This document shows, one piece after another, positions 7,313-14,344 of a DNA stretch of 14,730 bases. The translations under genes were made by a program, and so were the position numbers. The stretch spans positions 1 through 14,730 of the forward strand of contig JALOPD010000076.1 in NCBI GenBank assembly GCA_025454075.1, in the 5' to 3' direction. The notes under the pieces were generated by a model. The model was not told the origin of the DNA. It did not search any database and saw only the letters and a list, made by a program, of their open reading frames with translations. This DNA comes from Desulfobacterales bacterium (GTDB lineage Bacteria; Desulfobacterota; Desulfobacteria; Desulfobacterales; UBA2174_A). The stretch's first letter is position 1; every line of letters begins with the position of its first letter.

Positions 7313-7339
7313 ATTAAAGAGGGCGTCACCCAAAGTCAA
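7313..7339 (-). promoter_or_regulatory. Weak candidate promoter for the zinc-PilZ gene
   Basis: Read on the minus strand, TTGACT (7339-7334) is followed after 15 bases by TTTAAT (7318-7313), inside and just after the end of pyrF. The hexamers are good but the spacer is shorter than the usual 17, so this is only a possible promoter giving an untranslated leader of about 80 bases. Confidence 0.2.
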
Positions 7340-8063
7340 CACTTTTTTGCGCCGCTCCGATCTCGTCGGCGATTCTCGTTGCGGCCGCACGCGGGTCTTT
7401 GGCGTCCCGGATCGGCCGGCCGATCACGAGATAGTCGGCGCCGGCTTCGACGGCGGCGGCGGGTGTGACGATGCGGGCTTGATCGTCCGTGCCGGGCGAC
7501 TCCCAGGCGGGCCGGATGCCCGGTGTCACGGCGAGGAAGCCTCGCCCGAAGGCCTGCTTGACGGCCCGGACTTCGAGCCCGGAGCACACGACCCCCGCGC
7601 ACCCGGCGGCCCTGGCCATCTCGGCGCGCTTCATCACCAGCCGGGGGAGATCGGCGGCGAGATCGCCGCGAAAGCCCGCCCCGGCGATGTCCGCCGCGGA
7701 GACGCTGGTCAGCACCGTGATCCCGAGCACCCCGACGCGGCCGCCGGCGGCCGCCGCCGCCGCCGCGAGCATGCGCGGGTCCTCTCCGCAGTGCACCGTG
7801 GCGAGTTTGACCCCCATCTCGGCGACGCCGGCCATGGCCCGCGAGACGGTCGAGGGGATGTCGTGCAGCTTGAGATCCAGGAACACGCCGGCCGGGCCCG
7901 CCGAACGGATGAAGGCGACGATGCCCGGGCCGCAGCGCACGAAGAGCTCCAAGCCCACCTTGAACATGCCCACCACGTCGGCCAGCAGTTCCACGCTGCG
8001 CTTCGCGTCATCCTCCGATGGAACGTCCAAGGGGAAGACGATGCAGTCCTTGGGCTGTTTCAT
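7326..8063 (-). CDS. pyrF: Orotidine 5'-phosphate decarboxylase
   Basis: PyrF converts OMP to UMP, the last step of de novo pyrimidine synthesis, with an unusually proficient TIM-barrel active site. The catalytic array is present: D13 (PLDVPS), K35 (FKVGLELF) and D63-x-K65-x-x-D68 (FLDLKLHDIPSTV). The phosphate-binding end follows as VTPGIRP and DYLVIGRPI. I start at the ATG at 8063 (MKQPKD) rather than the in-frame GTG at 8081, because GGAGAGG (8076-8070 on the minus strand) lies 6 bases before the ATG and inside the longer version. The 245-residue length is normal. It shares the strand with rfbB, but a 127-bp palindromic element separates the two. Confidence 0.95.
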   Translation of the reverse strand: MKQPKDCIVFPLDVPSEDDAKRSVELLADVVGMFKVGLELFVRCGPGIVAFIRSAGPAGVFLDLKLHDIPSTVSRAMAGVAEMGVKLATVHCGEDPRMLAAAAAAAGGRVGVLGITVLTSVSAADIAGAGFRGDLAADLPRLVMKRAEMARAAGCAGVVCSGLEVRAVKQAFGRGFLAVTPGIRPAWESPGTDDQARIVTPAAAVEAGADYLVIGRPIRDAKDPRAAATRIADEIGAAQKSVDFG

Positions 8064-8069
8064 AGCGCG

Positions 8070-8076
8070 CCTCTCC
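8070..8076 (-). promoter_or_regulatory. Ribosome binding site deciding the pyrF start
   Basis: GGAGAGG on the minus strand, 6 bases before the ATG ending the leader at 8063. It rules out the upstream GTG at 8081 as the main start. Confidence 0.75.
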
Positions 8077-8145
8077 GTCACCTATCCGCACATGGGCCGA
8101 TGCCGCCCTCGATGTTTGCGGCGCTTTGGGAAGTCGCCCGATTTC

Positions 8146-8272
8146 GGATGACTTCGCAACAGGGCCGAGTTCAAGGCGCGCAAACCTTGCGGCCCGAGGC
8201 GTACCCGTAGTACGCCGCAGGGCCCGCGAGGCGCAGCGCAACGCCGAAATGGGCCCTGTTGCGAAGTCATCC
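8146..8272. mobile_element. 127-bp palindromic MITE-like / REP-like element
   Basis: The outer arms are perfect 21-bp inverted repeats (8146-8166 and 8252-8272; core GATGACTTCGCAACAGGGCC). At the centre a second perfect palindrome, GGCGTAC (8198-8204) and GTACGCC (8210-8216), closes on a 5-base loop. The intervening arms are imperfectly complementary, so the whole element folds into a long, nearly symmetric hairpin. It encodes no protein and no flanking duplication is evident. From memory, similar palindromes with GACTTCGCAAC-type ends are common between genes in Desulfobacteraceae, but I could not check this. The right end supplies the TGA stop codon of rfbB. It may also attenuate transcription from rfbB into pyrF. 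Confidence 0.8.
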
Positions 8273-9319
8273 CCCGTAGTGCTGCGCCACCCACCGCTGA
8301 TACTCGCCGCTCCGGACCCGTTCGACCCATGCCCGGTGGCTCAAGTACCAGTCGATGGTCCGGCGCAAGCCGCTGGCGAACGTCTCGCGCGGGGTCCAGC
8401 CGAGCTCCTTCTCGATCGTGCTGCAGTCGATAGCGTAGCGCAGGTCGTGCCCCGGGCGGTCCTTGACGAAGGTGATCAGCTTGCGGCGAGGCCTCAGCCG
8501 CGCGTCGGGCAGGACCTCGTCGAGCCGGTCGCAAATCTGATGAACCGTGTCGATGTTCGCCATTTCGCATCGGCCGCCGACGTTGTAGACGGCGCCGCGC
8601 CGGCCCTTCTGCATGATGAGCCAGACGGCTCGGCAGTGGTCGCCCACGTAGAGCCAGTCCCGGATGTTCAACCCCTGGCCGTACACCGGCAGCGGCTTGC
8701 CTTCCGCCGCGTGCAGGATCATCAGCGGGATCAGCTTCTCCGGGAACTGATAAGGGCCGTAATTGTTGGAGCAATTGGAGATGGTCACGGGCAGGCCGTA
8801 GGTCTGGCCGTAGGCGCGCACCAGGTGGTCCGAGGCCGCCTTGGAGGCCGAGTACGGGCTGTTCGGCCGGTAGGCGGTCTCCTCGGTGAAGCGGCCCTCG
8901 GGGCCGAGCGACCCATAGACTTCGTCCGTGCTCACATGGTGGAACAGCGTGAGGCCGCCGCCCTGCTCCCTGGCCGTCTCCAGCAAAATGAAGGTGCCTT
9001 CCACGTTGGTCCGGATGAAGGCGTCCGGGGCCACGATCGAGCGGTCCACATGGGACTCGGCGGCAAAGTGGCAGACCGTGTCGATCGCGAAGCGGCGGAA
9101 AGTATCGCGGACCGCCTCGCGGTCGCAGATGTCGGCACGCACGAACGTGTAACGGTCCGGGTGGCGTTGTTCTACGTCCGCCAGGCTCTCCGGATTGCCG
9201 GCATAGGTCAGTTTGTCGAGGTTGACCACCCGGCCCGGGAAGCCGGCGTCGCTCAACAGATAGCGGATGAAATTCGACCCGATGAAACCGCAGCCCCCCG
9301 TAACCAGGATGTTTTGCAT
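8267..9319 (-). CDS. rfbB: dTDP-glucose 4,6-dehydratase
   Basis: RfbB makes dTDP-4-keto-6-deoxyglucose, the branch point to rhamnose and other deoxysugars of surface polysaccharides. It is a short-chain dehydrogenase: the NAD-binding TGGCGFIGSN is at residues 7-16, with HFAAESHVDRSI near 84-95, the catalytic STDEVYG (T131, D132, E133) and Y156-x3-K160 (YSASK). Substrate-binding NCSNNYGPYQFPEKLIP and the C-terminal RPGHDLRYAID are also present. The ATG at 9319 has an excellent SD (AAGGAG, 9330-9325 on the minus strand). The 350-residue length is normal. The last codons, Tyr-Gly-Gly then TGA, enter the palindromic element, so the element set or replaced the original 3' end. The usual partners rfbA, rfbC and rfbD are not in the window. 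Confidence 0.95.
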   Translation of the reverse strand: MQNILVTGGCGFIGSNFIRYLLSDAGFPGRVVNLDKLTYAGNPESLADVEQRHPDRYTFVRADICDREAVRDTFRRFAIDTVCHFAAESHVDRSIVAPDAFIRTNVEGTFILLETAREQGGGLTLFHHVSTDEVYGSLGPEGRFTEETAYRPNSPYSASKAASDHLVRAYGQTYGLPVTISNCSNNYGPYQFPEKLIPLMILHAAEGKPLPVYGQGLNIRDWLYVGDHCRAVWLIMQKGRRGAVYNVGGRCEMANIDTVHQICDRLDEVLPDARLRPRRKLITFVKDRPGHDLRYAIDCSTIEKELGWTPRETFASGLRRTIDWYLSHRAWVERVRSGEYQRWVAQHYGG

Positions 9320-9356
9320 ACCAGCTCCTTAATCCTTGACCGCTTGCCCTTTTCAA

Positions 9357-9392
9357 TTTTAGGCACTTTAGGCATTTTAGGCACTATAGGCA
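9357..9392. repeat. Tandem 9-bp repeat, four copies
   Basis: Four head-to-tail copies of a 9-base unit, TTTTAGGCA, CTTTAGGCA, TTTTAGGCA and CTATAGGCA, run without a break. They lie in the rfbB leader between its ATG and the divergent promoter. On the rfbB strand the unit reads TGCCTAAAR. This could be a binding array or a slippage-prone simple repeat. Confidence 0.85.
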
Positions 9393-9474
9393 CTTCGCTT
9401 GCGTGTCAGCATACTCCAATTCTCGGCTCCTATAAATAAATTTTTCGCGTCCGGCGAAGAAGAAGAAATTTGGG

Positions 9475-9503
9475 TTGAACCCGCCGGCCGGCCGTGGTAT
9501 AAG
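9475..9503 (+). promoter_or_regulatory. Sigma70-type promoter for the CheD-HDOD gene
   Basis: TTGAAC at 9475-9480 and TATAAG at 9498-9503 are separated by exactly 17 bases. Transcription would start near 9510 and give a leader of about 50 bases. The -35 box lies inside a perfect inverted repeat, GGGTT-G-AACCC (9472-9482), which could be an operator. The predicted leader is AT-rich and shows no obvious SD. Confidence 0.6.
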
Positions 9504-9558
9504 AATTCATAATGTTTCCAAATAACTATTTGATGCGGCTCGATCGATCCTACCGTCC

Positions 9559-10908
9559 ATGCATCGCCATCACGTCAGTGCGGGAAATTTTCATGTCGGC
9601 CACGGGCAGCCGGTGATCCTGGAAGCCTACCTGGGGACCTGTGTGGGTGTCGCCGTGGTCGACCCGGATGCCGGCGTCGGCGGGCTCGCCCATTTTCTGC
9701 TGCCGGAACCGGCTTCGCGCGAAAGCAATTTCCAGCCGGGCAAATACGCATCCAGCGGGATGCCTCTTTTTCTCAAGGCCCTTTGCGACGCGGGTGCGCG
9801 GCGGAAAGGGATGAAGGCCACGGTGGCGGGCGGGGCCCTGGTGGGCCCGGTCGACGACCTCGACCTCAATCTCGACATCGGCGGCCGGACTGCCGATGTC
9901 GCGGAACGCATCCTGAAAGCGGAGGGCATCCCCATTCGCAAGGAAGAGACCGGCGGGTTTTTCTCCTGCTGCGTCAGCCTGGAGATGCAGGGGTGGCAAT
10001 GCCGGATCGAACCGTCCGGCATCGAGAAAACGGCGCCTCCGGGGCCCGCCGCGCTCCCCGGCCCGGAAGAAATCGACCGGGCCGTCGAGCAGTTGAAGCC
10101 CGTGCCCCAGGCGGCGCTCAAAATCATGCGGCTGATCGAAGAGGAGGAGTACGACATCCGCACGCTGGCGGAGGAGTTGCGCAGGGACCAGGTTCTCTGC
10201 GCGCGCACCCTCAAACTGGCCAATTCGGTCATGTTCGCCAGCCGCAGCCCGATCGAGTCCGTCGACCACGCCCTCATGTACCTCGGGGTCAATTTGCTCG
10301 TGAAGTTCGTAATCGCCGCTGCGGTGGAGGGGTTTTTCGCCCAGTCGGCCTCCGGCTATTCGCTCTGCAAGGGCGGGCTTTATCATCACGCCGTCGGCAC
10401 GGCGATCGTGAGCGAAAAACTGGCCCAGTGGACCACCGCGGCCAAACCCGGCCAAGCCTACACCGCAGGGCTGCTGCACGACATCGGCAAAGTGGTGCTC
10501 GACCAGTTCGTCGCCGGCGCCGCACCGCTCTTTTACCGGCAGCTGATCGAAGAAAAGGCGAGCGATTTCATCCAGGCGGAGCAGTCGCTTTTCGGCACCA
10601 CCCACAGCGAGGCCGGCTATCGCCTGGCGCAAAAGTGGGCGCTTCCGGATTCGCTGGCAGAGGTGATCCGCCACCACCACCGGCCCGAGCTGGGGCAACG
10701 GCACCCGGCGCTGGACCACATCGTGTTTCTGGCCAACCTGATCATGTCCCGGTTCCATGCCGGCCTGGAACTGGAGAAGCAGGACACCGGCGCCCTCGCC
10801 CCCCGGCTGAGGGCCATCGGCCTGTCCACGGGAGAGCTTCCCCGGATCGTGGACATGATCCCCCTGAGTGTCTTCGAGGCCGCGCCGGCGGCGGCCATCA
10901 CCGCATAG
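9559..10908 (+). CDS. CheD-like domain fused to an HDOD domain
   Basis: The first 155 or so residues look like CheD, the chemoreceptor glutamine deamidase: LGTCVGVAVVDP, GVGGLAHFLLPEP, ATVAGGALV and NLDIGGRTADVAERIL. The catalytic Cys28 and His45 are spaced 17 apart as in known CheD, but the position six before the Cys, normally a catalytic Thr, is Glu22. From about 170 to 400 there is an HDOD domain (LKPVPQAALKIMRLI, ANSVMFASRSPIESVDHALMYLG) that keeps HD-type residues H276-H277, HDIGK at 307-311 and RHHH at 371-374. HDOD proteins act in signalling, often beside chemotaxis and c-di-GMP proteins. I infer a signalling role; whether either half is catalytic is open. The ATG at 9559 has no clear SD, but an in-frame TAA at 9523 limits upstream choices. 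It begins the plus-strand series and lies 40 bp before selA. Confidence 0.85.
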   Translation: MHRHHVSAGNFHVGHGQPVILEAYLGTCVGVAVVDPDAGVGGLAHFLLPEPASRESNFQPGKYASSGMPLFLKALCDAGARRKGMKATVAGGALVGPVDDLDLNLDIGGRTADVAERILKAEGIPIRKEETGGFFSCCVSLEMQGWQCRIEPSGIEKTAPPGPAALPGPEEIDRAVEQLKPVPQAALKIMRLIEEEEYDIRTLAEELRRDQVLCARTLKLANSVMFASRSPIESVDHALMYLGVNLLVKFVIAAAVEGFFAQSASGYSLCKGGLYHHAVGTAIVSEKLAQWTTAAKPGQAYTAGLLHDIGKVVLDQFVAGAAPLFYRQLIEEKASDFIQAEQSLFGTTHSEAGYRLAQKWALPDSLAEVIRHHHRPELGQRHPALDHIVFLANLIMSRFHAGLELEKQDTGALAPRLRAIGLSTGELPRIVDMIPLSVFEAAPAAAITA

Positions 10909-10948
10909 GATACGGAAAAGCCCCGGCGGGGGCGTCGGGAAGAACCCT

Positions 10949-12370
10949 ATGGATCTCAGTGAACACCAGCGAAACCTGCTGCGGCTGCTTCCGGCCGTCG
11001 ACCGCCTGATGGAGCTCGCCAAGACAGAGGCCTGCTTCGAACTGGTTCCCGCCTCGGTGGTGGTGAACGCGATCCGTACCGTCATCGACGCCGACCGCCG
11101 CCGCATCCGGGAGAGCGGCCGGGCGCCCGGCGAGAAGGACCTCGCGGATGCCGCCGTCCTGCAGCGCGTCAAGGAGACCGTCCGGTCGGCCATGCAGCCG
11201 AAGCTGCGGCGGGTCGTCAACGCCACGGGGGTCGTGATCCACACCAACCTGGGCCGCTCCCTGCTGGCGCCGGAAGCCGTGGAGAACCTGGCCGGCGTGG
11301 CCGGCCGCTACTCCAATCTCGAATACGACCTCGAAGCGGGCCGGCGCGGCTCGCGCTACATGGCGGTCCGGGACCTGCTGTGCGAGATCACCGGCGCCGA
11401 GGACGCGATGGTGGTCAACAACAACGCCGGCGCGGTGCTCATCAGCTTGGAGACCATCGCCCGCAGCCGCAACGTCGTCGTTTCCCGCGGGGACCTCGTC
11501 GAAATCGGCGGGTCCTTCCGCATCCCGGACGTGATGGCCAAAAGCGGCGCCGTCCTCCGGGAGGTCGGCACCACCAACCGCACCCATCTGCGCGACTACG
11601 AGGGGGCCATCGACCCGGACACCGCCCTGCTGCTCAAGGTGCACTGGAGCAACTACAGCATTGTCGGGTTCACGGCCCAGGTGCCCCTCCGCGAGCTGGT
11701 CGAGCTGGGGGCCCGGCGCGGCATTCCCGTGATGGAGGACCTGGGCAGCGGCACCTTCATCGATTTTTCCCGGTACGGCCTGCTGAAGGAGCCCACCGTC
11801 CAGGACTCGGTCGCCAGCGGCGCCGACGTGGTCACCTTCAGCGGCGACAAGCTGCTGGGCGGGCCGCAGGCCGGGGTCATCGTGGGCCGCCGGCCGCTGA
11901 TCGAGAGCATCCGCAAAAACCCCATCAACCGCGCCCTGCGCATCGACAAACTGACGCTCGCCGCCCTGGAGAGCACCCTGCGGCTTTACCGGGACGAGGC
12001 GCGGGCGGTGGCCGCGATCCCGACCCTGCGCATGCTGACGGAAAGCGAAAACGCGGTCCAGCCGCGCGCCGAGGAGCTCGCCCGCCGCCTGCAGGCCATC
12101 GGGGACTCCCGCCTGAAGGTCGAGATCGTCCGGCTCTCCTCCAAGGCCGGCGGCGGGTCGCTGCCGCTGCTGGATCTGCCCAGCCGGTGCCTGAGGGTGC
12201 AGGTCGACGGGCTGACGGCCAATCAGCTCGAACTGAAGCTGCGGCGCAACGATCCGCCGATCATCGGGCGCATCGAAAACGGGGCCTTCCTGATGGATGC
12301 GCGCACCCTCCAGCCGGATGAGGCGCCGATCATCGCCGCTGCGCTGGCGTCGGCCCTGGCAGGGGGTTGA
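10949..12370 (+). CDS. selA: L-seryl-tRNA(Sec) selenium transferase
   Basis: SelA is the PLP-dependent decameric enzyme that converts seryl-tRNA(Sec) to selenocysteinyl-tRNA(Sec) using selenophosphate. The N-terminal tRNA-binding part (LLRLLPAVDRLM) precedes the fold-type I core: NATGVVIHTNLGRSLL, YSNLEYDLEAGRRGSRY, VNNNAGAVLI, VREVGTTNRTHLRDYE-like sequence near 11565-11600, and the PLP lysine K301 in TFSGDKLLGGPQAG. I chose the ATG at 10949 (MDLSEHQR) with GGAAG 8 bases upstream, since the longer in-frame start at 10868 adds an Arg-rich segment overlapping the CheD-HDOD gene. The 473-residue length is normal. The gene implies that the organism makes selenoproteins, with selB, selC and selD elsewhere; none is visible here. 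The next gene starts 3 bases after the stop. Confidence 0.95.
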   Translation: MDLSEHQRNLLRLLPAVDRLMELAKTEACFELVPASVVVNAIRTVIDADRRRIRESGRAPGEKDLADAAVLQRVKETVRSAMQPKLRRVVNATGVVIHTNLGRSLLAPEAVENLAGVAGRYSNLEYDLEAGRRGSRYMAVRDLLCEITGAEDAMVVNNNAGAVLISLETIARSRNVVVSRGDLVEIGGSFRIPDVMAKSGAVLREVGTTNRTHLRDYEGAIDPDTALLLKVHWSNYSIVGFTAQVPLRELVELGARRGIPVMEDLGSGTFIDFSRYGLLKEPTVQDSVASGADVVTFSGDKLLGGPQAGVIVGRRPLIESIRKNPINRALRIDKLTLAALESTLRLYRDEARAVAAIPTLRMLTESENAVQPRAEELARRLQAIGDSRLKVEIVRLSSKAGGGSLPLLDLPSRCLRVQVDGLTANQLELKLRRNDPPIIGRIENGAFLMDARTLQPDEAPIIAAALASALAGG

Positions 12371-12373
12371 CCC

Positions 12374-13735
12374 ATGACGAACCGAAGAAAGAAAATCGCG
12401 CGGAAAGCCGGCGCCAGCCGCCATTTCCTGCTGTCCCAGACCGACATCCGCCGGGTCGAGGGGCTGCCGGCGTACGGCGCCGACCGCGCCCGGACCGCGC
12501 TCCTCGGCGCCTTTCCGGACGTTGGGTGCGGCCCGCGGCTCCGGCAGGAGGCCGTCGAGCGTCTCAACGACTGCGACCGGTTCGGCGTCATCGTCCTGCG
12601 GCCGGATGAAGCCCCGGCCGCCGACGGGGCCGCACCGGACGCCGACACCCTGGCCCCCATCGCCGAGCGCCTCGAAGCGGCCTGCCGCCGGTCCGGCGCC
12701 TTCTGGGGGATCGAGGACTCGGGGATGCTGGCCGCGTATTGGCCGAACCGGGAAGCGGCCGAATGCGTCGAGCTCGCCCGCAGCCTGCAGGAGGAGATCC
12801 GCACCCAGACCGGCCGCACCGTCACGGCCGGCGTCGCCGCCCACCCCACCCTCGACTACCCGCGGCAGCAGGCTCTGGAGAATGCCTGCAAGGCCGTCGA
12901 CCACGCCGTGTTTTTCGGCCCCGGCAGCCGGGTGGCCTTCGACGCGGTCAGCCTGAACATCAGCGGGGACAAATTTTACGAGCGCGGCGACATCGCCTCC
13001 GCCATCCGCGAATACGAGCGCGCCCTCGCCCTGGACGGCGGCAATGTCAACGTGCACAACAGCCTCGGGGTCTGCTATGGCGTGCTCGGCGATCACGAAA
13101 AAGCCCTGGAGCAGTTCTCGGCCGCCCTGCGCCTGGAGCCCGGCGAATACATGGCGGTCTACAACATCGGTTTGATCCATGCCCTGCTCGGCCGCCGCGA
13201 TGCCGCCCTGGGGTTCTTCCTCAAGGCCAACGCCCTGCGGGACGACGTCTTTGAAATCCTCGCGCAGACCGGCAAGCTCTACCTGGAGATGGGCCAGCCG
13301 CAGGCTGCCCGCCCCTTCCTGGAGCACGCCGCGCGCCTGCGATCCAAGTCCGGCAATGCCTACCGGCTGCTCGGCGACTGCTACGCCGCCGTCGGGCTCC
13401 CGGAAAAAGCCATCAGCGCCTACCAGAAGGCCGTGAAGGCCAACCCGGCCGATTCGACGGCCCTCTCCGCCCTGGGCTGCCTTTTCGGCGAAAAGGGCGA
13501 GAACCCGGAGATCGCGATGGTGTTCTGCAAGGAGAGCGTGAGGCTGGCCCCCGACAACGCGCTGTTCCGCCGCCGCCTGGCCGCGCTGTATTTCAAGCTG
13601 GACCGCCTGGAGCAGGCGCTGGAAGAGTTCGAGCAGGTCGGCCGGCTCGGCCAGGAGGCCGCGGAGGAGATCCGCCGGGTCCGGGAACGGATCGAGAGCC
13701 GCAACGGAGGCAGGGCCGGCGGTTTGACGGGCTGA
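12374..13735 (+). CDS. TPR protein with a possible degenerate GGDEF-like N-terminal domain
   Basis: The 453-residue protein has two parts. Residues about 55-195 resemble a nucleotide-cyclase/GGDEF fold (RFGVIVLRPDEA, LARSLQEEIRTQTGRTVTAGVAA, then ENACKAVDHAVFFGPGSRVAFD, recalling the GGDEF C-terminal helix and strand), but no GG(D/E)EF active site is visible, so any such domain is probably non-catalytic. From about 197 to 435 come around seven TPR units, for example FYERGDIASAIREYERALALD and AYRLLGDCYAAVGLPEKAISAYQKAVKANP. These normally form protein-binding scaffolds. No signal peptide or membrane span is seen; the N-terminus is Lys/Arg-rich. An SD (AGGGGG) overlaps the selA stop and the ATG at 12374 lies 3 bases after it, so it is translationally coupled to selA. 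The exact role is unknown. Confidence 0.8.
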   Translation: MTNRRKKIARKAGASRHFLLSQTDIRRVEGLPAYGADRARTALLGAFPDVGCGPRLRQEAVERLNDCDRFGVIVLRPDEAPAADGAAPDADTLAPIAERLEAACRRSGAFWGIEDSGMLAAYWPNREAAECVELARSLQEEIRTQTGRTVTAGVAAHPTLDYPRQQALENACKAVDHAVFFGPGSRVAFDAVSLNISGDKFYERGDIASAIREYERALALDGGNVNVHNSLGVCYGVLGDHEKALEQFSAALRLEPGEYMAVYNIGLIHALLGRRDAALGFFLKANALRDDVFEILAQTGKLYLEMGQPQAARPFLEHAARLRSKSGNAYRLLGDCYAAVGLPEKAISAYQKAVKANPADSTALSALGCLFGEKGENPEIAMVFCKESVRLAPDNALFRRRLAALYFKLDRLEQALEEFEQVGRLGQEAAEEIRRVRERIESRNGGRAGGLTG

Positions 13736-13753
13736 CGGACCGACGAGGTATCT

Positions 13754-14344
13754 ATGACCGACCACTTGAGCATCATCTCCGAGATCCTGGAGGAGAGCCT
13801 GCGCGTCAAACGCGTCTCCATCCAGGCCAACGCCGAGCGGATCCGGCAAGGCGCCGAGGTTTTGGCCGCCTGCCTCGGCGCGGGCCATAAAATCCTGATT
13901 TTCGGAAACGGCGGCAGCGCCGCCGACGCCCAGCACCTCGCCGCGGAGTTCGTGAACCGGTTCCGGATCGAGCGGCCGCCGCTGGCCGCCCTGGCGCTGA
14001 CCACGGACACGTCGGTGCTGACCAGCATCGGCAACGACTACCACTTCGACGAGGTCTTCGAAAAACAGGTCCGCGCGCTGGGCGTGAAGGACGATGTGGC
14101 CTGGGGCATCAGCACCAGCGGCAACTCCCCCAACGTGGTCAATGCCGTCCGCACCGCCCGCGCCCGGGGGCTGAAAACGATCGGGATGACCGGAGAGGGG
14201 GGGCAGCTCGCCGAATGCGCCGACCTGGTCCTAACCGTGGAATCTTCCGTCACCGCGCGGGTCCAGGAGACCCACATCACCATGGGCCACCTGCTGTGCG
14301 AGCTGGTGGACCGGATTCTTTTTCCCGCGGGGGCCGGTCGATGA
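13754..14344 (+). CDS. gmhA: Sedoheptulose 7-phosphate isomerase
   Basis: GmhA converts sedoheptulose 7-phosphate to D-glycero-D-manno-heptose 7-phosphate, the first step towards ADP-heptose for lipopolysaccharide inner core. It has the SIS-domain signatures GNGGSAADAQHLAAEF (from residue 51, with the active-site Glu65) and STSGNS (120-125), plus the family's C-terminal catalytic set QETHITMGH (Q171, H174, H179). The ATG at 13754 follows a GAGGT SD, and 196 residues is the usual length. Its stop overlaps the next start codon (ATGA at 14341-14344), implying translational coupling. Heptose genes often occur with hldE, but the next protein is not HldE. Confidence 0.95.
   Translation: MTDHLSIISEILEESLRVKRVSIQANAERIRQGAEVLAACLGAGHKILIFGNGGSAADAQHLAAEFVNRFRIERPPLAALALTTDTSVLTSIGNDYHFDEVFEKQVRALGVKDDVAWGISTSGNSPNVVNAVRTARARGLKTIGMTGEGGQLAECADLVLTVESSVTARVQETHITMGHLLCELVDRILFPAGAGR

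Noticed and set aside
9331..9356. TTGAAA and ATTAAG on the minus strand as an rfbB promoter
   Set aside because: The would-be -10 overlaps the rfbB ribosome binding site, leaving no room for a leader.
9472..9483. A GGTTGAACC string resembling a tRNA T-arm
   Set aside because: No matching acceptor stem, D-arm or anticodon arm surrounds it, and it overlaps a good promoter.
10903..10951. CATAGG and CCTATG arms around the selA start as a translation-control hairpin
   Set aside because: The arms are only 6 bp with a 36-base interval; the inner GC stem is 5 bp. This is expected by chance in such GC-rich DNA.
10898..14044. A 1048-codon open frame on the minus strand across selA, the TPR gene and most of gmhA
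   Set aside because: It is an antisense shadow produced by high GC and codon-position bias. The plus-strand genes are unambiguous families, and the minus translation is low-complexity (Gly/Ala/Asp/Arg-rich) with no recognisable domain.
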